The notes under the pieces were generated by a model. The model was not told the origin of the DNA and did no database searches. It was given only the letters and a program-made list of their open reading frames with translations. From positions 15,695,501 through 15,759,500 of the forward strand of contig NC_088310.1 in the NCBI RefSeq assembly GCF_910592395.1: a DNA stretch of 64,000 bases, read 5' to 3'. Position numbers and translations under genes: made by a program. Origin of the DNA: Lineus longissimus (taxonomy: Eukaryota > Nemertea > Pilidiophora > Heteronemertea > Lineidae). Below, piece by piece: positions 1 to 13,400 of the stretch. Each line of letters starts with the position of its first letter. Positions within the stretch are counted from its first letter, which is position 1.

Positions 1-1326
1 ACACCAAGCTTCCGGTCCGACTGCCGGAAGGACAGGGATGGAAGTACGTTGGTGGGCGCCTTGTGAGTCTCTGATTGTACGCTCCAAAAGTTCAGAGACT
101 GCTACCACCGACGGGGAGGGAGGAAGGAATTCAAGTGCCCGAGTGGAGCCTTGAGAAACCTGTGGATTGGGATCCACTTCCTGTCCCCAGAGTGAAAAGG
201 TCGGTGTTGACAAGGCTGGCAGTTCCGGCGGGGTAGGGCACAGATCCTGCGGGAGGTACGCTCTGATCAAGGATCTGAGTGTCCTCATATCCGACAAGAT
301 ATTGGCCTCCTCTGGTGACAGCTCCTCCTGATTGGGGGAGCGGTAGCCTGGCTGAGAACTCTCGTTCTCAGAATATTCCTCTAAAATAGAGGAGTCGGAT
401 GGTGGGTATCCGATGGGACCAGGCGCACCAGAGGAACCGGAACCCTGTTCCAGATGGCTGAGTCTATCAGTAAGACCTGCTACCATCTGGATGAGCTGGG
501 ACAGTTGCTGTCCCGACTCGGGTTCCGGACCCGACGTGCGGCTTCTCTCAACGACGGGCGGTTGAGGCGAGGGTGAGCGCATAGGCAAACCCTGGAAGCC
601 GTATGTATGGGCGAATGGGTCTTCCGGAAGCGGAAGATGCCCATATTCTGAACCAGAGTTCAGATGTCCTCTCTGCGTAGCTCGTTCCATGGGAACGACG
701 CCTCTGCTACGAAGAGGGGGTGGCACTTCCGGTTGGTTCCACCCAAGAGGTTGGCCAACGTAGGAAGGTGCCTGCATTTCCGGTAGGACGAAGTCCGAAA
801 CCGGAAATGCCCGTAACTCCTTCGCCGGTATGGAGCTACCGGATGCCCTTTTAGAAGGAGGTACGGAGGGCGGAAACGCTGTTACCGAAGACGCATGGCG
901 TTTCGGAGGTGGCGTTATAAAGTCCGGCCCTACTCTACTGTGTCCGTGAGGACTGGGGTTATTTCGCAGTAAAGACTGAGAAAAACCCCCAGTAGAGTCT
1001 TCGGTTACTGAAAAACGGGAACCCGCGTCAGTAACCGGAACTGCAATCGGCGGACTGGAAGCAGGGTGCTCCCGCGGGTACAAAGGGCTTGTACTCGGGG
1101 GAGCGGACGAAAGAGGAACCGGAAGGTTCCCTGAGGTCCGGGGTATATTAAACCCTTGGAGACTTATTGGATGTAAGTCTCCCTTGGGACCACAGACATT
1201 AATAATGTCAGATCCCGCATCCTTCGCAGCCGCGGCGGGAACCGGAATTCGGCTGACGGAAGGGGTGATGGCGGGAGGTTTGCTAGACCTCCGGGTTATA
1301 TGCCCGGAAACGGAACCGGAAGAGGG
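1..1326 (-). CDS. Open GC-rich frame, possible retroelement Gag (partial)
   Basis: Reading the minus strand, a frame stays open for 442 codons from just after a TAA (1327-1329) to the left edge. The translation is Pro/Ser/Gly-rich with a short Gln/Leu-rich stretch (QQLSQLIQMVAGLTDRLSHL) and a segment ELLERTIRDSQ near the left edge. There is no early ATG; the first in frame lie near 780 and 690. GC content is visibly higher than in the neighbouring introns. I do not recognise a family with certainty; the layout resembles ORF1/Gag of DIRS-like or other LTR elements. A 3' exon of the channel gene is a less likely alternative. Confidence 0.45.
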
Positions 1327-1329
1327 TTA

Positions 1330-2559
1330 AGGCGTCTTCGCGGTCCGTTTCCCGCCACCAGACGCATTCCTTTGTGGTGAGACAAAGGATGCCGTCGGAG
1401 GGGTACGCCATATAAAAAATGGTACCAATGACAATAAAAACACTGGAAACCCCAAGTAGGCCAGAAAGGACGCAATAATTAATGGGAAGGAAAACATGCC
1501 TACTTGAATTAAACACTATTGCAATGGATCTGAGTCTTGTTCATTACAATAGAGCGGAGAATAGCCTACTTAACTCTACCCTACCAAGATCAAAATAACG
1601 GAGCCGGGTCGACTAAGCTAGCTAAGAAAATGTCTATAATTAAATAGACTGGACAATACTAATGCCAAGATTAGTTTGGCGGTCTACTCCGTAGGTGAAT
1701 GAACCCAAAAATCGTCTAGACTTGGCTGGTTGAATTTGGTTTTAAATCGAATTCACGGCAGCTTTGAAAAAACGATGTGCTTCATAGAAGCACAAGAGTA
1801 AAGACTGAATATGGCGGCATGAGATCGGGGCGATCTCGCGGGATTGGTCAGGGCGCCGCCTGGCGGCCGAGCTGTTAACTCAGTTCTCCCTTTAGAAAAT
1901 TAAAGGGATACTCTTGTGTTTGAGCCCAAATGGAGTAACTTGCAAAAGTGTTCCATAGGTAAGTTTGAATGACACAAAATGACCAATTTGGGCCCATATG
2001 CAGTCTCCTTGATGTATACGGTGTTCTTAGTAGAGAGGTGTGTCTGCTAGGAGGGTTCCACTGTATATGCAGAGGATATGGCGCTGAAGGGTGACAATTT
2101 GCGCGTAAGCTGATTTAACAGTGTAGTCAGAGCACATCATTGTTTGTTGTGAATTTCAGGTGAAAATTGTCTTCTGGTTGGCGTGAAACTAAGCATACAG
2201 TAGTTTGCGGTAAACTATAGGCCTGATTCACAGATCATGTAAACTACTGCAAGTGGTGTCAGTAATTTTTTTCATTCAAGTTTTTTTACTTATTACTGCG
2301 GAAGGCTTCTTTGCATCTCAACCTTTTAAAAAACATGATAAATTCACGGGAGCAATTTTTTTGTTGAAGAGAATTAAACCGGGAGCCCACGAAGATTTGT
2401 AAATGGAAGCAATCAGCATATTTAGTAGGTTCAGCACATCATGATGATCACTATGGGCTCCAACGATCTGACAATTTTGCACCATGCATTGTCTCATGCA
2501 TTTGCACACATCATGACATCATCAAGCCGCAAAAATTAATGCAATATGTTTTAGTGTAA
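1330..2559. other. No gene recognised; flank of the GC-rich frame
   Basis: AT-rich sequence without a supportable gene. The part up to about 1910 may be the 5' untranslated or terminal-repeat part of the element carrying the frame at 1-1326, but I see no matching second copy in the window. Confidence 0.4.
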
Positions 2560-4156
2560 ATGAAACGGCCAGGGGCCATTGTGCTCACCGTAAGTATTTT
2601 TAGTAGACAGTTACAGAAAGTGCTACAGTATGTAGGCCTCTCATAATTTATACATGCATCTGTGACCAGTTCAGAGCCGGCCCTGGCCAAGTGGTGAATC
2701 CGAGACTTGTGGTTCCAAGCTTGTAGAGTCTAGGTGAAAATGATAGTGAAGAAACGTGCCACTCCATGACAATGGTCACGGTGAATATATTTTTAACTTT
2801 GACCTCAGTGACCCTGACAGGTAGGTCAAATAACAAACCATGGTGATATGTGATGTAGACACATCCACCTGACCATAACAATTTCATCACTCGTTACACT
2901 ACAGCAATCGGCAAAAAACGATTTCCAAGATGGCCGCCTAATTAAATCTATGGCACCAAATAAATCAAAAAATGAAGAAAATGTAAGATAGAACTCAGAA
3001 AAGAAAAAAGGAAAAATGAAAAATAAAAATATTTTTGGCTGTCCTTGACCGGGGTTTGAACTCACGACCTTTGGATTCCCACAATACGAGGAAAAACCCA
3101 CAAAACATGCAATTTCGGCCATATTTGAATTCCGATCTGGCTGAAACTTGGCATACAAATAGTGGCTTCTTAGATGCATCATTACACAAAATTAAAACTC
3201 TTTACATTGAACAACGACAAAACGTACCAAGAACGGTAAAGTTTTTAACTTTGACCTCTGTGAACTTGAAAGGTGGGTCAAATCAAAAACCCGTAAGATA
3301 TGTGATGTATCCTTGCTGGGAGTACCTACCATGAAACTTTTATCAAAAACAAATCAGTAATAAGCGAGAAATCACTTTTTGAGTTTTGAGTTTGGGCCCC
3401 CTGGTGGCCAAGTCAATAATCAGACCGAACCAAAATTCAGTGTAAAAGGTCAACTGACCTAGGGGGTCATTTGTTCAAAGTTTCAAGTTCATAACTGTTG
3501 CGGTTGAGAAACGTGCCATAGTTACACTCAAACGGCAAATTTACGCCATTTGACCTCTGCGACCTTAAAAAGTAGGTAAAATCCGAAAAATCGTGCAACA
3601 TCTGAGGTAACCTTGCTAGGGGTCCCTGCCATAAAAATTTCATCAAAAACAATTTGCTAATAAGCAGGCTATTGCACTTCTTACTTTTTCTGTTTTGGCC
3701 CCCTGGTGGCAAAGTCAAGAATCAGATCAGGCTGAAATTCAGCACCAGAGGTTATCTGATATAGGGGGTTATATGTACCAAGTTTCAAGCTCATAGCTTT
3801 GGTGGTTGAGAAACGTGCCATAGTTACACTCAAACGGCCAATTCATGCCATTTGACCTCTGCGACCTTGAAAAGTAGATCAAATTAAAAACCCGTAAGAT
3901 ATATGATGTATCCTTGCTATGAGTACCTACCACAAAAGTTTTATCGAAAACAAGTCACTAATAAGCGAGATATCACACTTTTTAGATATCAAAATTTGGC
4001 CCCCTGGTGGCCAAGTAGAGAATCAGATCAGACAGAAATTTAGTGTCACGGGTCATCTGACCTAGGGGGTCATGTGTACAAAGTTTTAAGTTCATAGGCC
4101 TAGCGGTTAAAAAACGTGCCACTGTTTTTGAACTAGGATACGACGGACGACGACGG

Positions 4157-4203
<47 letters not shown>

Positions 4204-4271
4204 ACGACGGCGACGACGACGGACGACGGACACTGCGGTATCGTATAGACTCCCCTACGGTGAGCCAAAAA
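2560..4271 (+). mobile_element. Non-autonomous repeat, family A, copy 1
   Basis: Begins with the palindrome-like GGCCAGGGGCCATTGTGCTCACC and ends with GGTGAGCCAAAAA, so the two ends are complementary (GCTCACC/GGTGAGC). The body contains at least three tandem units of about 310 bp (near 3240, 3540 and 3850), each with TTTGACCTCTG and GACCTTGAAAAGTAGGTCAA blocks, a CCCCTGGTGGCCAAG block and an AAACGTGCCA block. Just before the 3' end is a CGG/GACG-rich stretch. Four related copies occur in the window. No transposase is encoded. Confidence 0.7.
4138..4235 (+). repeat. GACGGC/GACGAC microsatellite
   Basis: About 100 bp of GACGGC and GACGAC units near the 3' end of the family A element. It produces a meaningless poly-Arg frame on the other strand. 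Confidence 0.9.
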
Positions 4272-4361
4272 GTGTCTCTGATTTATCAGTGGCAAAGTGG
4301 TTTTTAAGGTTCAAAGGGTAAACTCTATTATTCACCAAGATGCATTCCTTAACCTACATAC

Positions 4362-4440
4362 CTCTTCATTATGCTTGGGTTCATCAGGAGTTGTCGGAAC
4401 AAACTTGTTAAAAGCTTCAATGGCAATAGCAACCACAAGA
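4362..4440 (-). CDS. TPC-like exon 18: end of repeat II S6 and C-tail start
   Basis: Encodes NLVVAIAIEAFNKF, the conserved cytosolic end of S6 (N-L-x-V-A-x-x-x-E-A-F), then TTPDEPKHNEE. Ends in phase 0 at a GTATGT donor. If that donor is unused, translation would run a few codons to a stop. The following exon was not recognised, so the C-terminus is unknown. Confidence 0.87.
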
Positions 4441-7400
4441 CTGAAAGACAACATGAACAATTGTAAATAGTTTGTGCATACACACCATGAAGTTTACTCA
4501 CACAGTGAGGAAGGTGATTCGATAACCTCATGTGACGTCTTTCACCACCCTCTTAACCTCAGGAGTATGTTAGTGAAGGAGGTACTACAGACACACACTT
4601 CCTAGGCCGGGTTTACATTAGATACATGCTAACTTGTCACTTGTCACTGTTCACATTTTACTAATTGTCCTGAACATGTGTGACTTCGGCTAGAAAATAT
4701 GACATGACACGGTGAAAAGTGACGTTGTGAATTGTATGTTGCCTAATTTTTAGAAATAACTGGTTTGTTCTAAAAGCAAGATGTTACAAGTGACAACAAG
4801 AACCCAGCGTGAGAACTGCAAAGGGCAACTTAAAGGGACAATATAGGCAGCAGCTAGGCAGGCAAGATAAAGTTACACAAAGCCACCAATAGAGGACTCT
4901 CACAGTAGGTCGAAATGATTCAAGCTTGTACGAGGGATATATTTAATGCTAAGTCTGACATGACCAAGAGCCTTTATTGTGTATACTAATCGCTTGAAGA
5001 TGGCCAAATTAGTCCCACTCCTCCTGCCTACAGTCCACCTTTAAATGTAGCTTGTCTGCTGTGACTACAACTGGAGTTTTTAACCTTGTCACCCTCAAAG
5101 AGTGGTGCTCAAGTTATGGATGAAAACAATGCAGTAACGATGTGTTCAAATTGCAGCGCTAAGTACTTGGTATCACAAGACAGCACTGCCAGTGATAATT
5201 GTGGCGAATGACACAAAATGGTTCAGATATTAATTCAGATAATAAGCACATTGCTAACACTGATCTAAGCCAGGAATTTGACTGAAACCTGTCTACTCTT
5301 GTTGGGCTGAAGCTGCCATCTAAGAACCTACTTCATAATCATCATGTCCAGAACAAAGAAACAAGGTATGAAGTAGAGTGCTGCTGCATCATGCACATAT
5401 AACATGACATTGTTCATGATCTCATGCCAGTTACTGGTGGTCAGGATCTGGAACAGCACCAGCATGGCACATCTGAAAAACGAGAAAAGTCAATGCAATC
5501 AATGTACACTAAAGGTTGAACACAAAGTACGCTTTTACCAAGGTAATGGCTATGACAAAACAACATTGGGCTCACTGGTGTAGAGGTGGACCAATATTTC
5601 CCTCCGGTGAAGCATTACACAACGCCAACATATCGGCGATGAATATCTGTCGTCAAGTCTCCTTTCACCGCAAACAGGATACCTCGGTGACGTCACATCC
5701 CGTGATCACGACCCATATTACTGATCGCTATGGCCAATCAGATTCATTCTACTGACAGCACCAGCACTGAACACATCTCCACGTCTCACTGTCTGGTGTG
5801 CTCCTGTACACAAAAACACCAATAGACATGAAATATTGCAATACCTAGTATGGATTCTTCCCGTGTAAAATAAAATTTACACAGCAGATTAACTTCCACG
5901 AATAAAAAAGACGTTTGGCATGGCCAAAGTGTGGAAATAATGCCTCCGCTAAAATACACTACGAAATACACTAGGCAATGCACTACGCATTACACGGTAG
6001 AGATGCAGTTGAGTTTGTTATTGTTTTGACTTAGAAGCCCGCCCATATCATAATATATTCATGTATTCATGAAGTATGAACTCATTTCTGTCCCATACAA
6101 CTCTAAGAACAGTCAATTTCTCCTTAAATCATCACAGAAACCGCGATATCCGCAGGAAGATTTCGTTCTAGTGTCTGAAAATGCATGATCTTACAGGGGC
6201 GCTAACTCGACAAATAGAGGGGATCTATGGGGATCTGTGCGAGTTTTAGGTCCTACAGGTCTCGAACTTGTAAAATCTGTAAACATGCCTCCAAATCCCA
6301 TTATGATAATGAAGAGATTGCCCCATGTCTGGGAGACTGTTTTGAAACCATTGCTAATTTTGGAAGATCGGTGCCCGGCTATTTCCCCATCAAAACAGCA
6401 CTTTTCATTATTCAAATGATAACTTATTGTCTGAAGACTTATTTCATAGCAGAAAAGTACTAATAACTCTGATTTGATGCGAAAAATCTAACTTTATTTG
6501 ATGACTTGATTTTCCCTTGGCCGTGGATCGAGTTTGTTTACAATATGCAGCACCATCTTGGAAAAGCCGTGACGTCACCGCGGTATTCTTCTTACTTTCA
6601 CTGCCGACATCAAGGGCCAGGAAATCCATCGGACGCACCATCATAAACGGGTGGCCAATCAAATTGCTCGACACAAAGTAATTGAAGGATGGCCTGAATT
6701 GACAGTGCCAACCTTCAGAATCAGGTTCCCTTCTTCTATACAACATGCACTGTGCATTTGGGTCAGGTCAGCATCCCTGAACACCTGGTCTTCAATTATG
6801 ATGGCTTTCAGTGCATGTCTCGTGTGACAACCACAAGTGAGTGTTATGTAAGTGTTGTCCTGACATGGATGGGTGGGAAAGGAAGGGAACGCAGGGAGAC
6901 TACCGATAAAGTAACAGCCCTTCTGACGGCCGATCAGGGGGGAGTTATCGGCGGTGAAGGATGGATATACGCACAACGACTGTGGATTGGCATGCATTAA
7001 ACATGCCAAAACAGCACCAAGCATCTTCGAATTCATGTGGACTTGATCCCCAACCCAGTCCACTTCTTTATACTGAGTTGAGTACTGAGTTTAGACCTGA
7101 GGTCAAGAGGGCAATCCTCAAGTTTTCTTTTTCATACATTTGATTACAAAACAACCCAACCTGATAATTTATCCGTGGATAATTGTGAAGAATTTTCCCA
7201 GGGAAATTATCATCGGAGACGAATTACATACTCGCCAGAAAAAGGAGCTGTGCATCGAGAAAAATAAACCAAAATCGAAAGAAATTTTTTTTTGTCTATT
7301 CATGTCTTATATGAACGTAACATATATATGTTGAGTAGTACCCCATAATGTTCACAGAAAAGTTGCAAAATATGACGTCAGGCCAAGCCAATTTACGAAC

Positions 7401-10400
7401 CTACAGAACATGCGTCTGAAGACAAAATAGAAATGGGTACTTTTACGAGGCCTATGACTCAATAGCTTTTTGGAGTGCCTTTCTGGAACAACACAATAAG
7501 AACAGATGCTGGTTCAAGGGTGCTCTAATAAATTTTGGTCAAAGATTTCAAATTGCATTTATTATCCTGCAATCAAAAATATTTACATCCAAAGGTTGCG
7601 ACCAAAGAAATATCAAAACTTACATTATGCACACTCTCTTTTTCTGTTGAATATAGTTTGGACAAATTATCCTCAGGACAACTTATCCTGAGATGAATTA
7701 TCCGGGGTCAAATTATCTTGGAGCCATTGATTACAGCAGTTGCTCTTATGACAGACTTTGCCCTCAACTGTGACATCGTCAACACGGCACAGACGTAGCA
7801 GCTTAATAATGCAAAAGCCTGGCTGAGCTTTGTCACAAATTGAGCCTAAACATCAAGGAGATCTGTGACACCTTCCCACTCACCCAAATGTATCAAAGCC
7901 TAAACCACAACCATAACTGGCATACGTATCATCAGTATGGGAGTTGACTGTCCAACCATAGAAGATTTCCAATCCAAGGATGGCAAAGAGATATCTGCAA
8001 AAAGAGACATAATGTTTTAAATGCTATATATCCACCTCAACAGCAATAAACTGCACAATAGAGTGTTTTCACAGTCAGCCATGTTGGAGGGCAGAACAAT
8101 GATTTGTTGTACCTGACTTAACTGAATCAAATGCTGTCATGGTCTTTTGGACTTGCTTTCTTTTGTCTGTCCCTCCACTCCAACATGGCAAATGATGACC
8201 ACACATGAAACCACTCTATTGAAGGGACACCCTAATCTGAGATCCAAGACCCAAGAGCCAAAGAACTGTACCAAGAGCCAATACTCCATTAAAGAGCCAA
8301 CTGCCGCCAGGAAAGCCATGAGCCAAAGAAAACATATAGGCTACAGCTACCCTACTTAAAAATGAATTTATTTTGTAACCATTTATAACGTTGTAAGACA
8401 TCGCCGCCTGGAAAGGGGTATTGTCAGCAGTCCGCCATGCCGGGATTTTTTATCGTACTATTGTTACACTGTCTATACAATACTGGTATGGTACAATGTA
8501 CATTGTGCCTGCACTTCATACACTGCGTACAATCACACATGATTGTCATTCCTGTCTTATCATGTAGCTTTGCACAAAATAGTGCAAATTATTTTAAAAA
8601 GGCATGATATTGCTCATATTTGTAAATTCTTGAAATCGACCAATTCAAGCAATGAGTGTAGGACCACCTCATCACACTACTGGTTACTATCACTGCGCAA
8701 GGAGCATGCCTTTATTATTCTTCATTCTCCAAAGCAGCAATAATATTGTGCCTTGCTACATTGCTATAATATTGTGCCTTGCTACATTGCTATAATATTG
8801 TGCCTTGCTACATTGCTATCACTGCGCCAGAGAATGATACTTGGACCATGATTCTTCTCATGACAGATGGCGCAGTGATAAACTATTACTAATCTATTAT
8901 CTGTCCTGTAAAAAATGGTAATCATGGCTCTTGGCTGTTCCCTCTCAGAGTGTCCCTCTAAGAAGTTACCCTTGGTTACTCTTAATAGATGGTGCTCAAA
9001 TTTAGGTATGGACCTGACTGTGAAGAGGTAAAGATCAAAAACTATTCAAACCATGTGCAGTGAAAGATGATTTCGAATTTCTCCCTTATTCAACTATCAA
9101 CCCCTTCGAAATGCAACATTTTTCATGTTGTGCACTAAAAAACCTAATTTATTTCATTGAAATCAAAAATTTTCAAAAATTTGTTACCATGCGAACATCT
9201 GAAATATTTTTTCCCTCTTTTTTCTCCGTAATGTTCTTGTATTCAAACAATAAAAATATTCCCACCCAATTGTTCTGTAGAATTTCGTAAATTTACCAAA
9301 TCCTGTCCACTCCAACCATGTCACTGCCTCCACAAGCTGTCACGACAATGCCCCAAAAAAACATATATAAATATGTCCAGGATATTACACCCTGTTTGTG
9401 TAAAAGACTTTTAAGACCATCAATTGATGAGCATGCCGATTTCTGCATATTGCATTAGTAGAGGCGATATAAAATTCAGTGTCACCACATAGCATAGTTC
9501 TGCGTACCAACGGTCAGTCACACTGTAAAGGAGTAAAGATATGGTCAGGGACATTTGTAATATCAAACAGGATCCAAGTTGATATCAAGCTTGCTAAGAT
9601 AACTCTATGACACAGATTAGCTGTTCAAACATTTATAAAATACACGCATAGTTTAATTGGTTTTTCAAGCAATATGCCAGATTTCTGTGACATGAGGTCA
9701 TTGGTTCAGCCAGCTTAACTAGGACATCAGACTTGAGAGGGTTAAACCTTGTACCTCCACCAGATTTTTTAAACAACCAGTAACTGCAGTAGACTCACAC
9801 TGAGCTTGGGTGGGCCAAAGACATAAATTCTTCCTAAGAAATTACACAAGTATAGACAGACCAATACATGTAGCCTAGCTCATATTAATACCAAACTATT
9901 GCATCAAATCCAAGAGATTTTGGAATGATGTCGAAACATTTTTAATTTTGTTGGTTAATCAGTCGATGATTTCGACATTCGGGATTATGTAATGAAGAAC
10001 TCGAGCATTCACATTCCTCTATCCTCACATTGTCTATAAATTTGCCAACAAAATCGCTGACAATATACTGAAAATTGGATTTGATTTGGTGCATTAGTTT
10101 TTGAAATGTTGTATGAAGTACGTCAGTTAAAGAAGTCCTATCCTTAATTCCATAGCATTAAGCTTGTTAAGCCACTAGGCGAATCGCTTTTTGGGCCAAA
10201 AATGACATCTGCCATCTTTGTGAAGATGACGTCACACCACGTAAAATTCAAGAAGGATGTCATCGCCATCGGGTCAGCGATGGTTGGGAACTTACGAAAA
10301 CAAGGCATCAGTCGCCAAAGAGGTTGATGCGATGTAATAGACTATCTGATGATGTCACATGATGTTAACGGTGGCATCCATTGACCGGTGCAGGTTTTTT

Positions 10401-13400
10401 TGGTGGGAACAGGCAGCCAAACTTAAATGGGCCCCCACAGTAGCCCTGTTCGAATTGAAATCCGTTCTGTGTGGTTTTAAATGCTCATTGTGACTACAGT
10501 AATGAAGAGTAGTGCAGTTCCAATCTATTTGAAACAGCAATGATCCTTCCGGTAGTCAAACCCATCATCTCCTGCTCTAACCACAATGAAACTGACCTCC
10601 TTAATAATTATGTGATGTAGGTGTTAATATCAATATGAGCTAGACTGTATGGAGATTATTCATAAGAAAACATGCCGTCTTTAAAGTTTCATATCATATC
10701 TGGGAGATGTATGAATGCAGAAAGAATCCAAAATTGTTGTACTTGAAGGAACCAGCAATATAAATACTTCATATTAACCTAGGTCTTTGTCATCAAGTAG
10801 AGGTGCCAGGTTCAACATATGCTGCTTTATTTACCAGATAGAGATAGTGTACAATGCATATGGCAGAGTCAGCTCAAATTTGGGTGAGATGTACCGTAAA
10901 GTGGAACATGTGATATAAAGAAAAAGGACACATATTTTTTCAGTGGTATGGGGGTGAGGCAATGGCGGCAATACCACTGGAAGTTCAGTATGGGTTATCA
11001 GCGATCTTGAGATTTGACAAAATATAATGGTTTTCAAAGATGGCTATCTGGAGCCCAAAAAGTAGGTCATGCACTGATTTTTTTAGTGTCAAGTCATGCC
11101 GCCACCCACAACCCAAGTTTTCAACTTCAAGAGTCAATAGTGAACAAACATGCAACTATTGCTTATGGACAAACGAGAGGAAAGACTGATGACGACAACA
11201 CTCAAAGGGCAACAGATGGCGGACAAGACGTGATGGCATTAGCTCACCCATGTATAAAGCTAAAATGTCCAATTGTCACCATGCTGAAATCATACGAGGT
11301 AAATACATCACTAAATCCTTGTATAAGATATTTGGATACTTTCTGCATGTACATGTACATGTACGTCTTCGACACATGCAACTTTAAAGATGGCACATTT
11401 GTTGAATAACCCGATATTAGGGCATACTCACAGTACAAAAAGCACCATCACTGTCAAATCAAACATCACTGGAGCAATCTGCCCAAATATTGTCAAAATC
11501 GTTTTTGCAGCTTTTGAGTTGAAGGCAAAGCGACATAGAACAGCAAGACTAGATAGAACCACAACAGCTCCGTGGTAGGTAAGAGGATCAACGACTGTGA
11601 AAGCATATGGCACGAGGTACCATAATATGTTGGAGACGAACGCAATGAAACAGAGCACGATATCAAGGATCTCGGTATAGACAAGAATGGTCGTTCCACT
11701 TGCTATGATGCGCAGAATACTCTCCACCTGAAACAAAAAATAGTATAGTACATGTAGATCATGCATATCAGGGACCCGGGGATGTCACTACCTCAGAAAT
11801 GGTTTGCAAATCTGTGTCCATGGTGGGCAAAGGTATTGGTTTACCTTTGCAACACAATAGAAACAAGGCCCTCCCATTACAGTTTTGGAGGGATACAATC
11901 GGATAAAACCTTACACCCCTCAAAATGAACGAATTTTCGTATGTTTCTTTTGGGTCATCATTTCCTATCCAGGTAAGCACATATTTTTCTTAGGCAAACC
12001 GATACCTTTAGCCACCGGGTTTCCATGGAATTTTTAAAAATCCTTTCATGCTGGGAGTGATGGGAGTGAGCAGCTTTGATCCACACTCCTTTCAGGGTGA
12101 AAAGTACTAATCTGCCTGACGAGAGATCGGCCCCGACTCTCACACCGACTCCGGGTGATTCCCTTTCTGTGAACTTAGAACCCCGCGTTATGTTCTCTAC
12201 TCGCTTGTGAAAACGACTTGCACCTGCCTGAGTCGTAAATGAGCTCCGACTTGAAAAATTTCTAAATAAGTATCACCATTAAATCGGTTTTAACTCTTTA
12301 TAATGGTTATGTAGAACAAGTGCGTCAAGTTTGCAGATGGAAATTTGGCTTCGAAAAAAGCATTTTGGAGCTCATTTGCAGGACACAATTTCTTCGCACA
12401 CACTGCATGCACTGTACCATGTGTACGACCAGCTGAGAACTGAACCCCGAAGTAACTTTTAATGTCTATATATATTTACAATCGTCGTGCCATCTGGCTT
12501 AAAAGAGTAGAACTGATTCCTGACTCGGGGAATTTCTTAACTGCGTCTGCACGTACCCCAACTCCGCCTTCGAGTGGTGCGCCAGTCGGAGTTGAGCGCG
12601 ATCTTCAACTCCCTAATTTTGTGTTTTTAGTTAAGATTAAAGCTGAACTGTATGCACAAAACCAGAGCGTCCCATGTGGCAATAGTAAGAAATTCAAACG
12701 ATCGAAAGGTCCTTCTGAATACGGCCTGAAACATGACAGACCTCCAATGCTTCGATGCGCTTGATTTCACAAACCAGCAAGCCGCAGGACGATGCGGACA
12801 GTCTCAGAGAATTATGGAAGAGAAAACAAGAGCAACGCAAGGCGTGGCATATGTCCCCGTAGGCACATTGAGTTGGCGTATTAGGAAAGTGTTTTTCAGA
12901 CAACCCCGGGCAGCTGGTGTCATAGCTGACTGGGTTTAGTTGACATCGTGAAAGAGTTATTGGTCTGTAATGCCCGCTGTACACGTTATCTTTTTCTACC
13001 CACATAAAAAGTTACATGGTTATTACTCAAAGCGTTCTTGTTAAAATGAGCGGAAACAAAAAGTTTACAGACGGACATCGGTAAAACATAATGCCTCCGC
13101 AATGCTTTACGCATTGGCAGGGGCATAAAAATGATTATGATCGGACAAACAGTTCTCCTCGAAATTGACGGAAACTGATTTCAAGCACACTGCCCTGGTG
13201 GCCATATTGCCAATCGGGACGAAACTGTTTTCGAAAGGAATCTTCCTCTAGTCAACCCCAACGTACATACCAACAAGAGGCCCAAGGGCCTGGCGCTCAG
13301 CTGAGTTAATATCATTAATATCTTCCCGGTGTTTAGTTCATTATGCATGAAAATGGCATGCTCCATGGTATTTGATATCCTTTTGCGTTCACTACGGTAC

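Larger units (their letters stand above)
7995..11431 (-). other. Intron between exons 15 and 16
   Basis: About 3.4 kb without a gene. It contains the triplet repeat at 8741-8819 and, from 11026 to the right of 11240, the start of a degenerate repeat also seen near 60827. Confidence 0.55.

Noticed and set aside
3982-4233. Poly-Arg reading frame
   Set aside because: It is the complement of the GACGGC microsatellite and has no other content.
6659-7063. 134-codon minus frame in the exon 16-17 intron
   Set aside because: No domain, no splice-phase fit with the channel exons, and an overlapping frame of similar length on the other strand.
11014-11409. 131-codon plus frame
   Set aside because: It runs through a degenerate dispersed repeat and has no recognisable domain.
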